A stretch of 28,774 nucleotides of DNA from Botryllus schlosseri (Eukaryota; Chordata; Ascidiacea; Stolidobranchia; Styelidae). Under the pieces are notes generated by a model. The model saw only the letters and a list, made by a program, of their open reading frames with translations. It did no database searches and was not told the DNA's origin. How positions within the stretch are numbered: the first letter of the stretch is position 1; every line of letters starts with the position of its first letter. A program made the position numbers and the translations under genes. Below are positions 1-12,900 of this stretch, one piece after another. The stretch is taken from assembly GCA_000444245.1 (NCBI GenBank), contig ATSW01009524.1:1-28774 (forward strand). Reading direction: 5' to 3'.

Positions 1-45
1 CAAAAAATACTTTATGATTTATGCTAATTCACGAAATAATTTTGG

Positions 46-90
46 GCCCCCTTCGAGCTCGGGCCCCCCCCAATTGGGGGGGTTTGGGGT
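46..90. repeat. G/C homopolymer-rich tract
   Basis: Runs of C and G (for example a run of eight C and a run of seven G) in a short stretch near the left edge. Low complexity; no gene or site recognised. The rest of 1-296 shows nothing I can name. Confidence 0.5.
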
Positions 91-296
91 GCGGCAGTTA
101 CGGTGCTGGATGTCTATAATACAGTATTTATGGAGTAAGCGCGGCAAATCCAGCCTACCCAGGTTTGGCGCCTATATATAAACATGGTTACGGGTTAGTT
201 GAAAAAGGTGGTGCCAACGAGGCAACAATTCTTAATTTTTTGAACGATTATCGTAAAATTGTGTGAATTCAGTAAAAGCATAGCATCTTATAAAAT

Positions 297-415
297 ACGT
301 CGGAGCCGGAGCTACTTTTCATAAAAGCGGCTCCAGCTCCGGCTCCTCTTGAATTTTATGTAGAGCGCCAGCTCCGGCTCCGCTGAAAATGCACGTCTCC
401 GGCTCCAAAGCCCTG
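297..415 (-). repeat. GGAGCCGGAGC-rich interspersed repeat
   Basis: About 120 bp with the motif GGAGCCGGAGC several times on the minus strand, in inverted as well as direct order. The right end, read on the minus strand, begins CAGGGCTTTGGAGCCGGAG, like the terminus of a small DNA transposon. A related GGAGCGGAGTCGGAG sequence lies at the other edge of the window (28556-28645). Confidence 0.5.
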
Positions 416-1041
416 TTCGGAAGGGAATCTATGTTCTGATGAGGAAGACCGTCGACCGTAGAAATGCTGCATAAAGATGTAGTCCTGGTAATTGATATAT
501 AACGGTCCCATTAAGACAGAACCTTTTTCTTCAGAGGAGCCATGATAGCCCTATATTTACAATTGTCGATGTAAATCCGATATAACGTCACATATTCGTG
601 ACGCCATGACTAAAGAAACAATAAAAACTTGTTTTAAATGAGGGGTATGTTTCAAATAAGTACATTCGAAATTATTTTTTTATTTAAATGAAACCCTATG
701 TACACCTACGATAATGAGGTAATACTTCTGGATTTCTGAGTACTCAGGTTGTTCAATGGTCTAGTTCAACTTATGCGATGCTCACTGAAATTGTTTTTTC
801 TTAACTTACTTTCACTTCCACGATTTGTAAGCAAAAGACGCTATAATCTTAAACATTACAAATGATCAGGTCGTGTTTAACCTGAATCACCGCAAACCTG
901 AAATCTTTCGATACCTATGGCATAGCTCCAGTAATGGAATAACTGTCGCGCGCGCAGTTGAGAAATCGCCTCTTGTTGTGGCACCATGAACTGCCTCTCG
1001 ATTCGTCACAGATGGTCGTAACGTATCTTGGTTATATTTAA
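416..1041. other. Intergenic or intronic stretch, no gene seen
   Basis: No exon-like frame with a sushi signature on either strand. A weak GAGTACTCAGGTTG-type segment near 720-760 recalls the hAT family described below, but is too decayed to call. Confidence 0.4.
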
Positions 1042-1110
1042 TGGTGGTCAGTAATGAAGTACTTGTATATACTTTAGCGGAGTAATCAAGCAGGTTTTGC
1101 TTCCTTACAC
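1042..1110 (+). mobile_element. Terminal fragment of the CAGAGGTGG hAT family
   Basis: The sequence GGTGGTCAGTAATGAAGTAC followed by GGAGTAATCAAGCAGG resembles the left end of the element at 9957-11217. Only the head is present, and no target duplication is visible. Confidence 0.5.
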
Positions 1111-1539
1111 CAACACGTGGACCGCCAGATCATATTTTGTTGCCCGCGATCGGATTTAGCATGTCGGAAGAACGCGAAGTAATGCATTTTAAAAGAATGA
1201 AACTGACTTCATTTTCAAAATTTTGGTGTAAAATGTAAGCTCTAATCGCCAGTGCCCAAAATTACTATTCTTCACTAGCTGAAACAGCTTCAAAGATGGC
1301 AACAGCATTCCATCGAGGGAGAATCAGCTGATATGAATGGCAATTCAAGCATATTGCCTTGACGTGCACTGGCCCCGATACTGCCAAGTCGCTTAGTGGT
1401 GGCCCACAAGATCAAGCTTTATGAGCAGATAGTCATTCAGCTAGTATTATGTCTCCCTATCCCCCATATTAACTCCTTAGTCGCTGAAAAGCGATCAGGT
1501 ATCGTGCGAGCGGCGCAGCTCTGTTCAGAATATAATGAA

Positions 1540-1603
1540 ATTGATGATTGAACTCACAACCTGCAGATCAAGAGCCGGACGCTACACCATGGCGATACCT
1601 GAT
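1540..1603 (-). repeat. tRNA-like SINE head (tentative)
   Basis: On the minus strand, TGGTGTAGCGTCCGGCTC resembles an A-box region and GATCTGCAGGTTGTGAGTTC plus AATC a B-box region, spaced as in tRNA-derived SINEs. No cloverleaf closes, so this is not a working tRNA gene. Tail and boundaries were not found. From 1604 to 3789 I see no further element or exon; short frames there look accidental. Confidence 0.3.
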
Positions 1604-3789
1604 TGAGTGGCCGCAATGTGGGTTCTGTTATTTACATCTCAAAATGACTACAGCTGCGTCGAGAATACGTAATTTAGGACACGAATTTAAATCGGATCTT
1701 TATTATAAAAAGATAGAAGATGATAAAATATTAACAAAAACACTCCAAGGATCGTGAAATATACCGGGTTCGAACCAGACTTGCACAAACTACTGGATTT
1801 TCAAAATGCGCAACTAGGACGAGAACTAGAATTACTTACTTTTCAAAACTTGCCAACTACAACTAGAAATATAATTAAAACAAAACCAACTAATAACTGA
1901 TAATACGAAATATATTGAATAGCAAATGAGCTGAAATATATTGGAGACAGAATCGGCATTTCTAAAGGACGGGGTTTTTAGTTTTAAATAGGAGTGTTTC
2001 GATCCCCAAGGCCCACCCATGGCTACGCCATTGTTGGTAGTGATGAGTCTGAGCTAGCAATGGCCGATGTAACATCACACAGCAGAACACCGGTATCACG
2101 ATCTTAATGCGCAACTAGACCTAGAACTACTCAAAAACAAGAGTTAGTTGGCCGTTACCGTTACCATACTAGATTAGTAGATTGTAGAACTGTGACTGTA
2201 ATCCAGCTGTAAATTGGCATATCAGGAATCAAAATAAGGAATGACGGCCTGATGAAAATGATTATAGCAGTCGTAACGTAATTAATTCCAAAACATAACA
2301 ACAACAACATGGTCGATAACCAGACGTGGTTGCAATTGCAATCTGAAAATTGATAACGACATAGCCTAACACGCTAGGCTACACTGGCAATGAAGAACTC
2401 ATTTACTCCGCACTGTACATGCAAATTGAATGGCCTGCTGGTTTCGGGTAGACACAATAAAACGAGTGTATACTCCGTGAAGTCAAACAAATGATTCGCA
2501 ATGAGAAATGACGCATCGATTTTTTGCGAGTAACCGACGTGTTACGTAACAATGTCTGTCGCCAGGTCACGAGCGTGGTCGTCCGATCGCGACAGCGCAG
2601 GAATTCTTTCTGGCGGTCCTTGTTAAAATCTAAATGGAGGTAAACTGTTACTATAGCATGCCAGCCTATCAAAGTGCGTTAATGAACCCAGTCATTACCA
2701 GAGTATACCGTCATCAATTTTATCACCTATAAGGTTGGCAGAAATCTAGTATAGATGAGTGATTATCTTCCAAATATTATTGTATAACTCAATATGAATA
2801 ATCAAGTATGAATGATGTTGAAAGTTGAAATATGTATGATTGTACCGGAAATACGGTACAGAAATACTATTTCTTTCAACTTGCGTAGGTTTTTATGCCC
2901 AGCCCGACTGTTAATGATACTTCGAGCCAGAAATGGTCATACTGATGATGTATACTCTGCTTGTTTCATACAGGAATCCATTTCAAGGTCTATCTCCATA
3001 CCAAACTCCACAGCACCGTGTTGATGTGTCGCTAACTACGTTCAACATATATCGCAAACGTGACTTAGCGCAGATTAAAAGTTCATAAAGACGAACGTGC
3101 GACACAATGGCAGTGCTCTTACTGGCTTGCCCGATTGGTACAGTTCCAGAACCGAATCGGATATGCGTAACTTCCACATCAATATACTGTAAGGTGTTTG
3201 CCAACACCAAGATCGCGGTGATTTTCATATAATGGGGCGGATTTCCATCGAAACAAGATGTGAACTATGCTCATGGCACATGATTACAGTGCCTGCCATA
3301 ATATAGCTGTTTCTTGGTCCGGAAATTGTCAGAAACAGCCTAGTTTGTGGATATGAACGGTACGGAAAAGCGTAAAGAGATAGATTACATTTGGTAGCGG
3401 TCCAGTCACAAAATTTTCACTGTGGTGATAATAAAAACGGAAGAAAGCCAGAAGTCACAGAGAGGAAACTATACACATCCTGAACGCTGTGGCACAGGCA
3501 TGGTGGAACCTTTGTACACTGCTTCTTATTGGGGAGAATCATTGCCAGTAGTTTCCAGTAGTAGCAAGCTATTAACATTGGTAGCATCTTAGCATGGCTA
3601 TGCCGTTTATCGATAGTTGAAAGTGATGGACATACTAACATCCAAACAGATCTTATGATCAAANTAATTACGGAGTAAAATCATAGTGTATAGATACAGT
3701 ATAAGTATATGCAGTGATCAACCAACAGTCGAAAACATAACATAACATATCAATCAATCGACACATAACCGAATAACGATATAACATAC
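1604..3789. other. Downstream flank or long intron, nothing recognised
   Basis: I searched the minus strand for the C-x-F-x-C signature of a next B exon and found none. I also saw no AATAAA on the minus strand in the few hundred bases after the stop at 3790. One ambiguous base lies at 3664. Confidence 0.4.
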
Positions 3790-3973
3790 CTATCGTTGGC
3801 ACCGTAACCTCCAGAACCTCCCGTCCCATTTTCCGCTGAACAGGCTCGTCTCGTCGTTCATGCAATTCATGACGGGCGGGCCGACCAGCTTCAAAGGCGG
3901 GTCGCACGCGAAAGTGCACCGGGACTGGTACTTGAAGCCGTCCGAGCAATCGATAGTCATATTTCGTTTAGGT
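3790..3973 (-). CDS. Sushi exon 22 (A type, last exon seen; frame ends in a stop at a donor-like site)
   Basis: Acceptor catgtttcag in phase 2. Residues KRNMTIDC (sequon NMT), YQSRCTFACDPPLKLVG, NCMND, GKWDG and RLRC match an A domain closest to exon 10 (NCSDG-like start). The usual turn glycine is replaced by proline. The frame stops with TAG at 3792-3790, immediately followed by gtatgt, a good donor. The length to that point is 184 bp (remainder 1), whereas all ten other A exons leave remainder 2. In the neighbouring frame the end reads V-P-T-I with a phase 1 donor, like the P-T-C-E ends elsewhere. This could be a true C-terminus, a sequence error, or a decayed exon. Confidence 0.65.
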
Positions 3974-6900
3974 CTGAAACATGACATGGAATGTTGGCTA
4001 TTGGACCAGGGTAGGGCATTTAGAAAATTTTCAGCCTTCCAAATTAGATTACAATTAGAATGATTGCTGCACATTGATTTCCAAATTAGATTAGAACTAC
4101 AATCATATGTAGGAGAAAGGCAAATGTCTGCTCACCAAGCTGGGCTCGTTTCGCACTATACAGTTCTCGAGTAGAGTTTTCAGGAAAACCATAATTTAGA
4201 TTAGAATTAAAATTAAAGCACAAAAACACCTCGCAAATTAGATTAGAATTAGTTTACCGGAATTTCGGTACAATTAGCCGATTCGACAACTAGAATTATG
4301 TAGTAGGCCAAGTCTGGTGCTTAGAAGTGGATACGCATCAATCCCTCTCCAATTAGGGATAGTCAATTTTCTCAATTTAGGAAATAAATAATAGATGGGT
4401 TCAGTACAAGGTTGAAAGAGCATCAGTCCCGATCTATTACAATCCCAATAGATTATAAGATTGGCAATTTTGCAAGGTTGAATCCGACTTCTGGGTTGCG
4501 AAAACTGGGGTGTTTAGAGGGGCGTGTAACTGTGTATGAATTAATACCATATCAGTAGAATGGAATCGTCAATTATTCGATCTTGAACCCGAGATATGGG
4601 TGGAGAAGGACGTGTGTGGGTGTGGATATTTTTTCTTTAATATTTAATAGATCCGAAACTTTCTCTAATAGCAGTGCTTCTACAAGTCGGAATCGAGGCA
4701 AATTTAGCATGCATAGTTTTTCGGGTATCCTCAAAATTTGATCAAGTAGCCAGGGAAATGTGAAAAAAAATTGACAGTCCTTACGTGCATTAATACCTCC
4801 CCAATATCGAATTGTAAATCTTCCGATTTCGAAGACGCATTTCGAAAATTCATTACACCGCTCGCACAACATGATTAGATCGGCAGCCGTGGCGCAATGA
4901 CCATCTCGGATACTTAAAACCGCGGATTTGCCAAGAGGCATAGTACTCGTGACATTTTGCATAATAACGCAGCAGTAACTAACCGATAGCCAAGATAAAT
5001 TAAAGAAAACGAAAGGCGTGATTTCGTTCACGAACAAATTAATGGACGCGATGCGAAAATCGTGCCCGTAGCACGAGAATCGTTGTGGCATCGTTCATAA
5101 CTGTAGATTCTCCTATACAGCATGATTAGCCGCAAATTGCATATAGGCAAAACACGACGTACGCGGGAAACGACTCTAATCCGTGCGTCAGCGTCGATCG
5201 CAACCATTATTGGCAGACTTGGACAAATATATAATTCGACTTGTTTAATTGGACTAATTAAAACGAAATGACGGTAGTCTAATTCTATTGTACTTTCTGA
5301 AATGTATCCTTGTTCTAATTTCAATTCTAATCTAATTTCTGTTTTCCCTGTATATGTGCTTTAGAATTGTATAGTTCGAAATGCGACCCCAGCTTGCCGT
5401 ACAGATATTTGCACTTCTCACGCTTATGAGAATGATCTCCGATTGGATATGAACTGAACTTGATTCAAAGTTTTCGCGAATTCAGTATTTCTAATTCTAA
5501 TTTAATTTGAAAAAACTGTAGTTACAATTCTAATTCTAATCCATAATTTGGAAAAGAAATGTAGCTATAATTCTAATTCCAGTCAAATTTGAGAAAAAAG
5601 TGCAGTTTTAATTCTAAATCTAATCTAATTTTGAAAAAAAATGCAGGTATTATTCTAATTCTAGTCTAATTTGAAATAAAATGTGTAGCTATAATTCTAA
5701 ATCCAGTCAAATTTGTAAAAAAAATGTGTAGCTACAATTCTAATTCTAGCCTAATTTGTGCCAGTCAAACTGTGGTAAAAAAACTGTAGTTGTAATTCTA
5801 ATTCTAATCTACTTTTGAAAAAAATGAAACTATAATTCTAATTGCAGTCAAATTTGAAAAAAAAAACTATACCTATAACTCTATTTCTAATCTAGTTTTC
5901 AAGATGTCCAGTTCTTGATTAATCGGTTACCAAATAGGTTTCGCCAAAAAACAAGTACATGCCAGATCGCAATATCCGTAATTCATTATATAGGATCAAC
6001 ACATTACCACGGACTACGTATTTCCCGCGATCTGTTACATTGTCCAACAAAACGCCGAAGTCATCGGTTACATTGCCAAGTTGAAAACACGATCGGTAAT
6101 ATATTTCACGCGAGAAATCATCGACCATTATTGATGAATCCCGTACAGTACACGATTGGGCGTAACAAAAATGAGAACCGCTGCCGTTAATCATAAAGGC
6201 GCTCATTTTACGAAGGAGCGTCACGTAGAAACGTAGAAACAGTAAAATCAACTTTCTGGTAAAATATATACTCTGATAAATGTGGAGATGGTCAGTAACG
6301 ATGTACTTCTAAAATTACGGAGTACTCATGTACAGCCTTGGACAGCAAGAAAACTCTCAGCCTTTCCAAATCAAATTAGAATTAGAGTTAGAGTTAGACA
6401 GTTCTTTTTACAAATTAGAATAGAATAAGAATTATAAACACACATTTTAGAATTAGAATTAAAACTACACAGATTTTTTTTCAAATTAGATTGGAAATAG
6501 AATTATACATACACAGTTTATTCCAAATTAGATTATAATTATAATTATAGCTAAATAGTATTTTCTAAATTAGATTAGAATTAGAATTCCTGAATTCGCG
6601 AAAACCTGGGGGGTTCATATCAATTCATATTCCAGAAATTAGATTCGAATCGAAATTAGAGCATGGGAACATTTCGCAAATTAGATTCCAATTATAATTA
6701 GAGCAAGGAAACGTTTCACAAATTAGATTAGAATTAGATTAGAATTAGATTACCTGGATTTCGCCCTAATTTAGTCAGCTCATATAGGCATATAAGTGTA
6801 GGTACGTTCACAAAATCTTACCTAATAGCGATACAGTATTTACTGAGACAGCTAGGCACGGCTTGCGTCCACGCCATCGCGTCCCTGAAGCCCAGGTCGC

Positions 6901-9900
6901 ATTTCGTGGTGACCGTCCCGGACTTGACCACGGTGCGTCCGTCCGGCCCGTTCAGAAAGTGTCCCTTGTTGCAAGAGAACGTACACACGCTCCTGTACTT
7001 CCATCCGTTCGTACATTCGAAATCCGTGGTCCCGTCGTTTACCAAGTTGGCGCATGACTTTGCTGGAGAGAAAATAAAGCGTCTATTGGCGAGCGAAAGA
7101 GAACAGAAATAACACAGCGAAAGAGAATGATCAGACATTGGAATAATATAACACCCCGACGCTCGACGCTAGTTGTCAGCCGATGTTATGAAGGAAATAA
7201 GTCTAAAGTTTGTTCTCTGCGTGACTGCCTTATCGCGTCAAGCAAGTGCGACGATGAAGACATTGAGCATTGAGTAACGGGTTAAGATATGACGCGCAGC
7301 CGCGGCAGCTGGAGCGTGAAGGTCCTATGGAAGTTTCAATAAATTGCAGCTCCATTACGGTGGCGCTCTGAAGAAAATGCCTGAGGCCAATTTTTTTTCG
7401 TTCTGCCCTTCAATTTGAGACCACATCATTTTTTGAGTGCAGTCCCCCTTTGATACAATGTTCACGCATCGCTTCCATAATAATTTTATTACATTCCCAA
7501 TGCCAAATACGACATGCCGAATTTACAGGCCACCATCCAGTGTACATGGACCATATAGCCGACCGCGATCTGAAGACACCGTTTGAACCAGTGAATTTCA
7601 AAAGTTTGACGGTGGACCTCGCCGGTCCGCCAATAATGTACATATAACAATTGCAAATTGTAGGAAGTTTGAGTCTTGTACAAAATCTAACCCTCTCTCT
7701 CTCTCTCTCTGCGAGGGCAGAATCACCCGACACCCGAATCAACACACAAATTCCCCTTACGTTCACAAGTAGGCGGGTCCTTTCCCCAAGACCCGAACTG
7801 CGTGTTGCGCCTGTCCACGTCCCGGCATGTAGTCAGAGGCAGTCCTATCATTTCAAACCCGGGCTCGCACGCGTATCGACAACGCTGTCCGAACGTATGC
7901 CCGTTGGCGCAAATCACAAGCCCATCTACCGGCGGCCTGTAAGAGCGAAGCATTAGTGATCATCAGGCTGGGAACAAAGCCAGTATTAGTCAGTATCATT
8001 TTATTGACTCTGCGTATATGTGTGTGATTTGATATATATGTTTCACGTAATTATTTAGATATGCATCAAACACTCCAAAGGGTGGCGACTGACTCTGAAG
8101 GCCTGACGGCCCCTCGTCGTCTCCCGGTCTATACCGCAATTTGTTTCGTATACTTCTTTATTTATTGATGTGACGAATAGATAGGACGCAAGTGTAATAG
8201 GTTTTAGTTGAACTGGCGTGAAACTCATCATTCATTCATTCATTCATTCATTCATTCATTCATTCATTTGATAGGGCTACCTCGTATAGCCAGTAATAGG
8301 TACAATTGCACATTAGGTTGGTACTTCATACTGTATACGTAGTACAGTTATAGTTACATAATATATACGTTATGTTCTAGGTTGAATAGTATGTCATCGT
8401 TCAAGTTTTGAAACATGCTGCATATACATCAACACAGATCAACGGCATTCCTTCCCGTTACAAATAAATCAAACACGCATTCATATTCTATCCACTGTCA
8501 CGGAGATTCATTATTAGTACACGACTTACTCGGGTTTCGGGCACGTTTTCACGATGCATCTCGGTGCGTCGTGTCGCCAGGCCACTTCCCGGAAATCGTT
8601 CGGATCTACGTCACAGACTGCCGACGCGCTGTCGATTAAATCCTCTCCGTCGCTAGCAGTTAAATAATAGCCAATCTTGCAGCTGAACTCGCACACGCTG
8701 CTGTACCGGACGCCGAAGTTGCAGCGGGCGTTCTGCACGGTCTGGTCGTAAGGTAGCTCTGGGCATGAGCGCTCTGTAACGCGAAAATACAGGTTTCAAC
8801 CTTTGGCCTGACCAATCTACCTCGCACTGTAGGCCTACATCTCCCGTATAGCGCTGAGCGCAATGAATCCAGTACTCGAACCTCAATCGAGTGTAGATTT
8901 TAATGATTCGAGTCGAGCAATGAGAACTGATATTTTAGAACTGAAGTTGAAGAGTACACTGAAATTATTCACTAAGAGTTGTATCAGCAATGAGGATTAT
9001 AGTTTCGACACTATTTTCTACTGTTGAAGAGTGTAAACCTCCATGGCCCGTATCACAGCATACGAAACACGTAGTGCAATGCCGCCCACGTTACTGCAAA
9101 TGACGTATATGTCATGAAGTGGCGATTAACCCACAACATTGTCACGAGTACAATGAAATAGGTATGGTAGAGTAAATACTAAATTATCTTTGTGACGTAG
9201 AACTGGTATTATATTCTTAGTGGTCGCATAAAAAGAACACTCCAAATTCAAGGCGTGCAGTTAGACACTACATGTCAACATATTTTATGTGTTCCCAAGA
9301 TTGTGTGTAACAATACATAATGTGGTGTTTAATGTGGAATTATAGATATTGGGTAGATGCTACATTATGTATTGGTTCACACAATATTGGCCAACACGTA
9401 AAATATGTTTGAATGTGGAGTCTAATTGCAAGCCTTGAAATTACAGTGTACATATCTTAACTTTGTACATCCTTCATACTGTTTGTCGCCAGACTGGTAC
9501 TAGTAAATCCGGTCAAAGCCTAACACTAGATTCAGAATAGTATACTCAGGTATTCGATTTTTCCCAGGCCTGCTGATAACTAAAGCCATGATCCAAATGT
9601 AGGACCTCTTTACCTTCACAAGTAGGTTCCACGCCGTCCCAAGTGCCATACGGGCTGTCCAGACCGTCATCGGTACACCTTAAACTACTTTTCCCGATCA
9701 AAAGGTAACCTCTTCTACAGGAGAACTCGCAATTCGTGTCCCAGTCGTAACCGTGCGAGCATTCGAACCGCCCGTTTTCAGGAGGCCTGGAAGTAAATGT
9801 CGATCTGATTAATGAATGAAGGCAATTGGATATATAGATTATAAGTAGGTGCAGGTAGCACCGAAGGCCCCGTGGCCCCTATTAGGTCCTAGTCTACACT

Positions 9901-12900
9901 GCAACTTTTTCATGTTGCTGTTGTTGATCAGAGTGAGGAATAAAAGCCTATCTATCCAGAGGTGGTCAGTAACGAAGTACTTCTACTTTTTTGAAGTACT
10001 CAAGTAGGTTTCCCCTACTTGGGTACTTACTCAAGTATTTCTAATTTCCCGCTACTTCTACTTCGACTTCGTAATATTTTGTGATCTACTTACTTACTTT
10101 TCGCTATTTTCTGCTTGTCAAGTAGAAGTAGTTTATTCCTCCAATCAGGAAGATAGCCTGAGGAATATCGGGGCTGTGTTCACGGATTATCAACATTTAA
10201 TAGATAAAAGTTGAGTAAAGCCCCGAATTTTCGTCGCGCACAGTGGATATGGAGAGACTAGCATGATTTCACGAAAGTATCGGTAAATATAATTTAGGTT
10301 GTGTGGTTTCGTTCACACCGCACTGTCGCCCATATGAAATATTTCATCACAGTATATATGGCCCATCATGACCTTTGAAACTGATGTTTCGCAATCTAGC
10401 ATTTACTTATCATATCGTAATCTAGCAGTCCATGACGTGTGCTAATCTGAAAAAATGGACTCTTACTTTTTTTTTAAATTTTAGACCTGTTTTGGCATAC
10501 CACCTTTGAAACTTTCTGGACTGAAGACATGCAATACATTTTTCGCTTTTAAAAGTAGTATTTATATTTCACTTTCAATTCCCAGCATCATACTTTGAGT
10601 TCTAATTTGTTTCATTTCTTTTGTCTGGAGAACATACATGTTGAAGTATAAAAGCAAGTGTACTAGTGCCTTCAATTCACGGAAATTAAACTACACTATA
10701 TGGCATTTTCACGATGCACCATATTTTTTTAATTACGTTTACTAATCACGCAAAGTGTTTACACCGTATCCGATACAACTTCTTAGTATTGCTCTTCGAC
10801 TAAACTACGGGCCTTATAATATGGGGGAGTGCGCCTTACCATGATATTTTCTAAAACGGCCTGTTCGATTCAACAGAAGATTATTATCGCATTTCCATAT
10901 CAATACTATCATTTTCATACCATGATGCTTATGCTGTCGAAAATTGGACACCTCCTGCTATGCATCAATATGAATCAAGGTCTGCACCTTTCGCATAGCT
11001 CAATTTGCAGCTTTTGACAGCCCATGCGAGAGAATTACGATCGTTTTCACAACTACTTACTTACTTGAGTAGATTTAAAGTCAGCCAATTCTACTTCTAC
11101 TTCAAGTAGTTTTAGGTTGCTTATGAAAAAAGTACCTCTACTCGTACTTGAGTAGATTTTTCGTCGCTACTTCTACTTCTACATGAGTAGCATTCTTGAC
11201 TACTTTGACCACCTCTTTATCTATCTAACTAAGACAGTGTAGTACACAAGCTGATTGGTGGAGGCGGCTTTGACTGACTCCCCGACACGCGTGAATGTGC
11301 TATCAAGCTACATGTTCGAGTGGTAGGCCTACATCAGAAATAAGGAGTAAATACAGATCAGTTGCCTATTCGAAATCTATCGGCAATATTGCATGATGCA
11401 CCTTCACCAATTTTATCACATCAACACACCACAAGATTGCGATGAAATGAAAAAGGTGTCGAAAGGACGTGGAGTAGTCTTTGACCTCAGGATGATGTAA
11501 CCTTTACATATTCCTAACTAACACGCCCCTAACGGATCTACACCAGAAGAGACTCACGGAGATACAGAATGGAATGGAACCTANACTTTCAACCATATGA
11601 TGTACAAATCAATAGTTTGAAATCTTACGTGAGCGGGTCGCAAGTCTTGATCTCGCAAACCGGGATTTCCCCTCTCCACGTCATCACGGACATTTCCATA
11701 TCGCATTCTGCACCGGTAGAGGCCTGGCCATCGGTTCTGTTTTGAGGTGGAAAGTAGTGACCCACGTTGCATGAGAATATGCACTTGCTGCCGTATTTGT
11801 AATCGTTCGCGCATTCGCTNACGATGGATCGCGGGTCGATGTCCCAGTCCGGGCAAGATCGCACTAAACAATATCAAAAAGTTGTGGAAATGTCATTGCT
11901 GATAAAAAAATGTTATGGAAGATCGTGTATTTCGCCGATTTCCACCATACTGTAGAATGGAAATCAGTCGACGAGCATGTCCACATTCAAGTCGAAACAC
12001 AAGCAATTACTACTAAATAAATACTAGTCCATCCTCAAGATTAACGGACCACGACNGACCTATCGATCTCGCTTTCCATTACATGCCGCCCTATTTCTTG
12101 TCGCTTTCTTTTTCTATACTATCTTCTTTACTTTCATTCAGTGTGCATGCCTCCTCTTTACATCGCCTAGGCCAAGGTGGGTGTCTGATTCCATAGACTA
12201 CTCCAAGTCGCTTCGACATCTTCCTGTCTTTTCATCGTATCGCATTTTTGTGGTGTATTGAACTGATAAAATTGCTAATAAACCGATGATGATGATGATG
12301 ATGATGATAAAGTGGCACATTCTGGAGCAAAATTTTGCTATCACGCCCATTCCGACGGGTGAAAACGACCTATGGGATATATCCATGAGGTGGAGTGAAT
12401 TCATTTTTCGTGTTCCACCTCGATAAGGTGTAAAATACCGGTACACGAAGAGGTGCCCATTATACACATCCCTGGGACATTTATCCATAAAGATTAGTGT
12501 ATTTGCCAGAGGTGGTCAGTAACAAAGTACTTCTACTTTTTGAAGTACTTGAAGAAGATTTTTCCTTCTCACACTACTTTTTAAGTAGTTATGATTTTAG
12601 ACTACTTCTACTTGACAGTTTTCAGTTTTGTAGGCAAAAATAAGCGTAGAATACCTACTTACTTACTTGTGAACCACCACTCCTACTTCTACTTGAGTAG
12701 AAATTCCGGCGTTACTTCTACTTCTACTTGAGTAGCGACGGTGACTACTTTGACCAACTCTGGTATTTGCCTGGTTTTCGCCCATTGGAATGAGTGTGAA
12801 AGCAAATGCGGCATCAGGAAGTGAAGATGGCCTGATATGAGCCCCACGATATGGTGTACATCTTGGTAAACACACCTACACCCATGAATTTACAGAGGGC

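Larger units (their letters stand above)
5203..6782. repeat. AATTAGATT-family element with inverted arms, copy 2 (about 1.6 kb)
   Basis: The left arm is made of ATTCTAATCTAATTT units and the right arm (6360-6770) of the inverse, AAATTAGATTAGAAT. The outer ends match as inverted repeats: left GGACTAATTAAAACGAAATG, and right CGCCCTAATTTAGTCAG read inverted. The conserved core (TATAGTTCGAAATGCGACC, GCTTATGAGAATGAT) lies at 5360-5460, in reverse relative to copy 1. The middle, 5900-6340, is unrelated sequence and includes a hAT head fragment at 6281. Confidence 0.55.

Noticed and set aside
46-90. Cloning-vector polylinker (GGGCCCCC with GAGCTC)
   Set aside because: Only short restriction-site-like words; the order and spacing do not follow a known polylinker, and flanking bases are ordinary genomic sequence.
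1765-1780. tRNA T-arm (GGTTCGAACC)
   Set aside because: An isolated B-box-like word; no A box or cloverleaf at a suitable distance.
3860-4063. Plus-strand frame opposite exon 22
   Set aside because: Mirror of the coding exon; no independent support.
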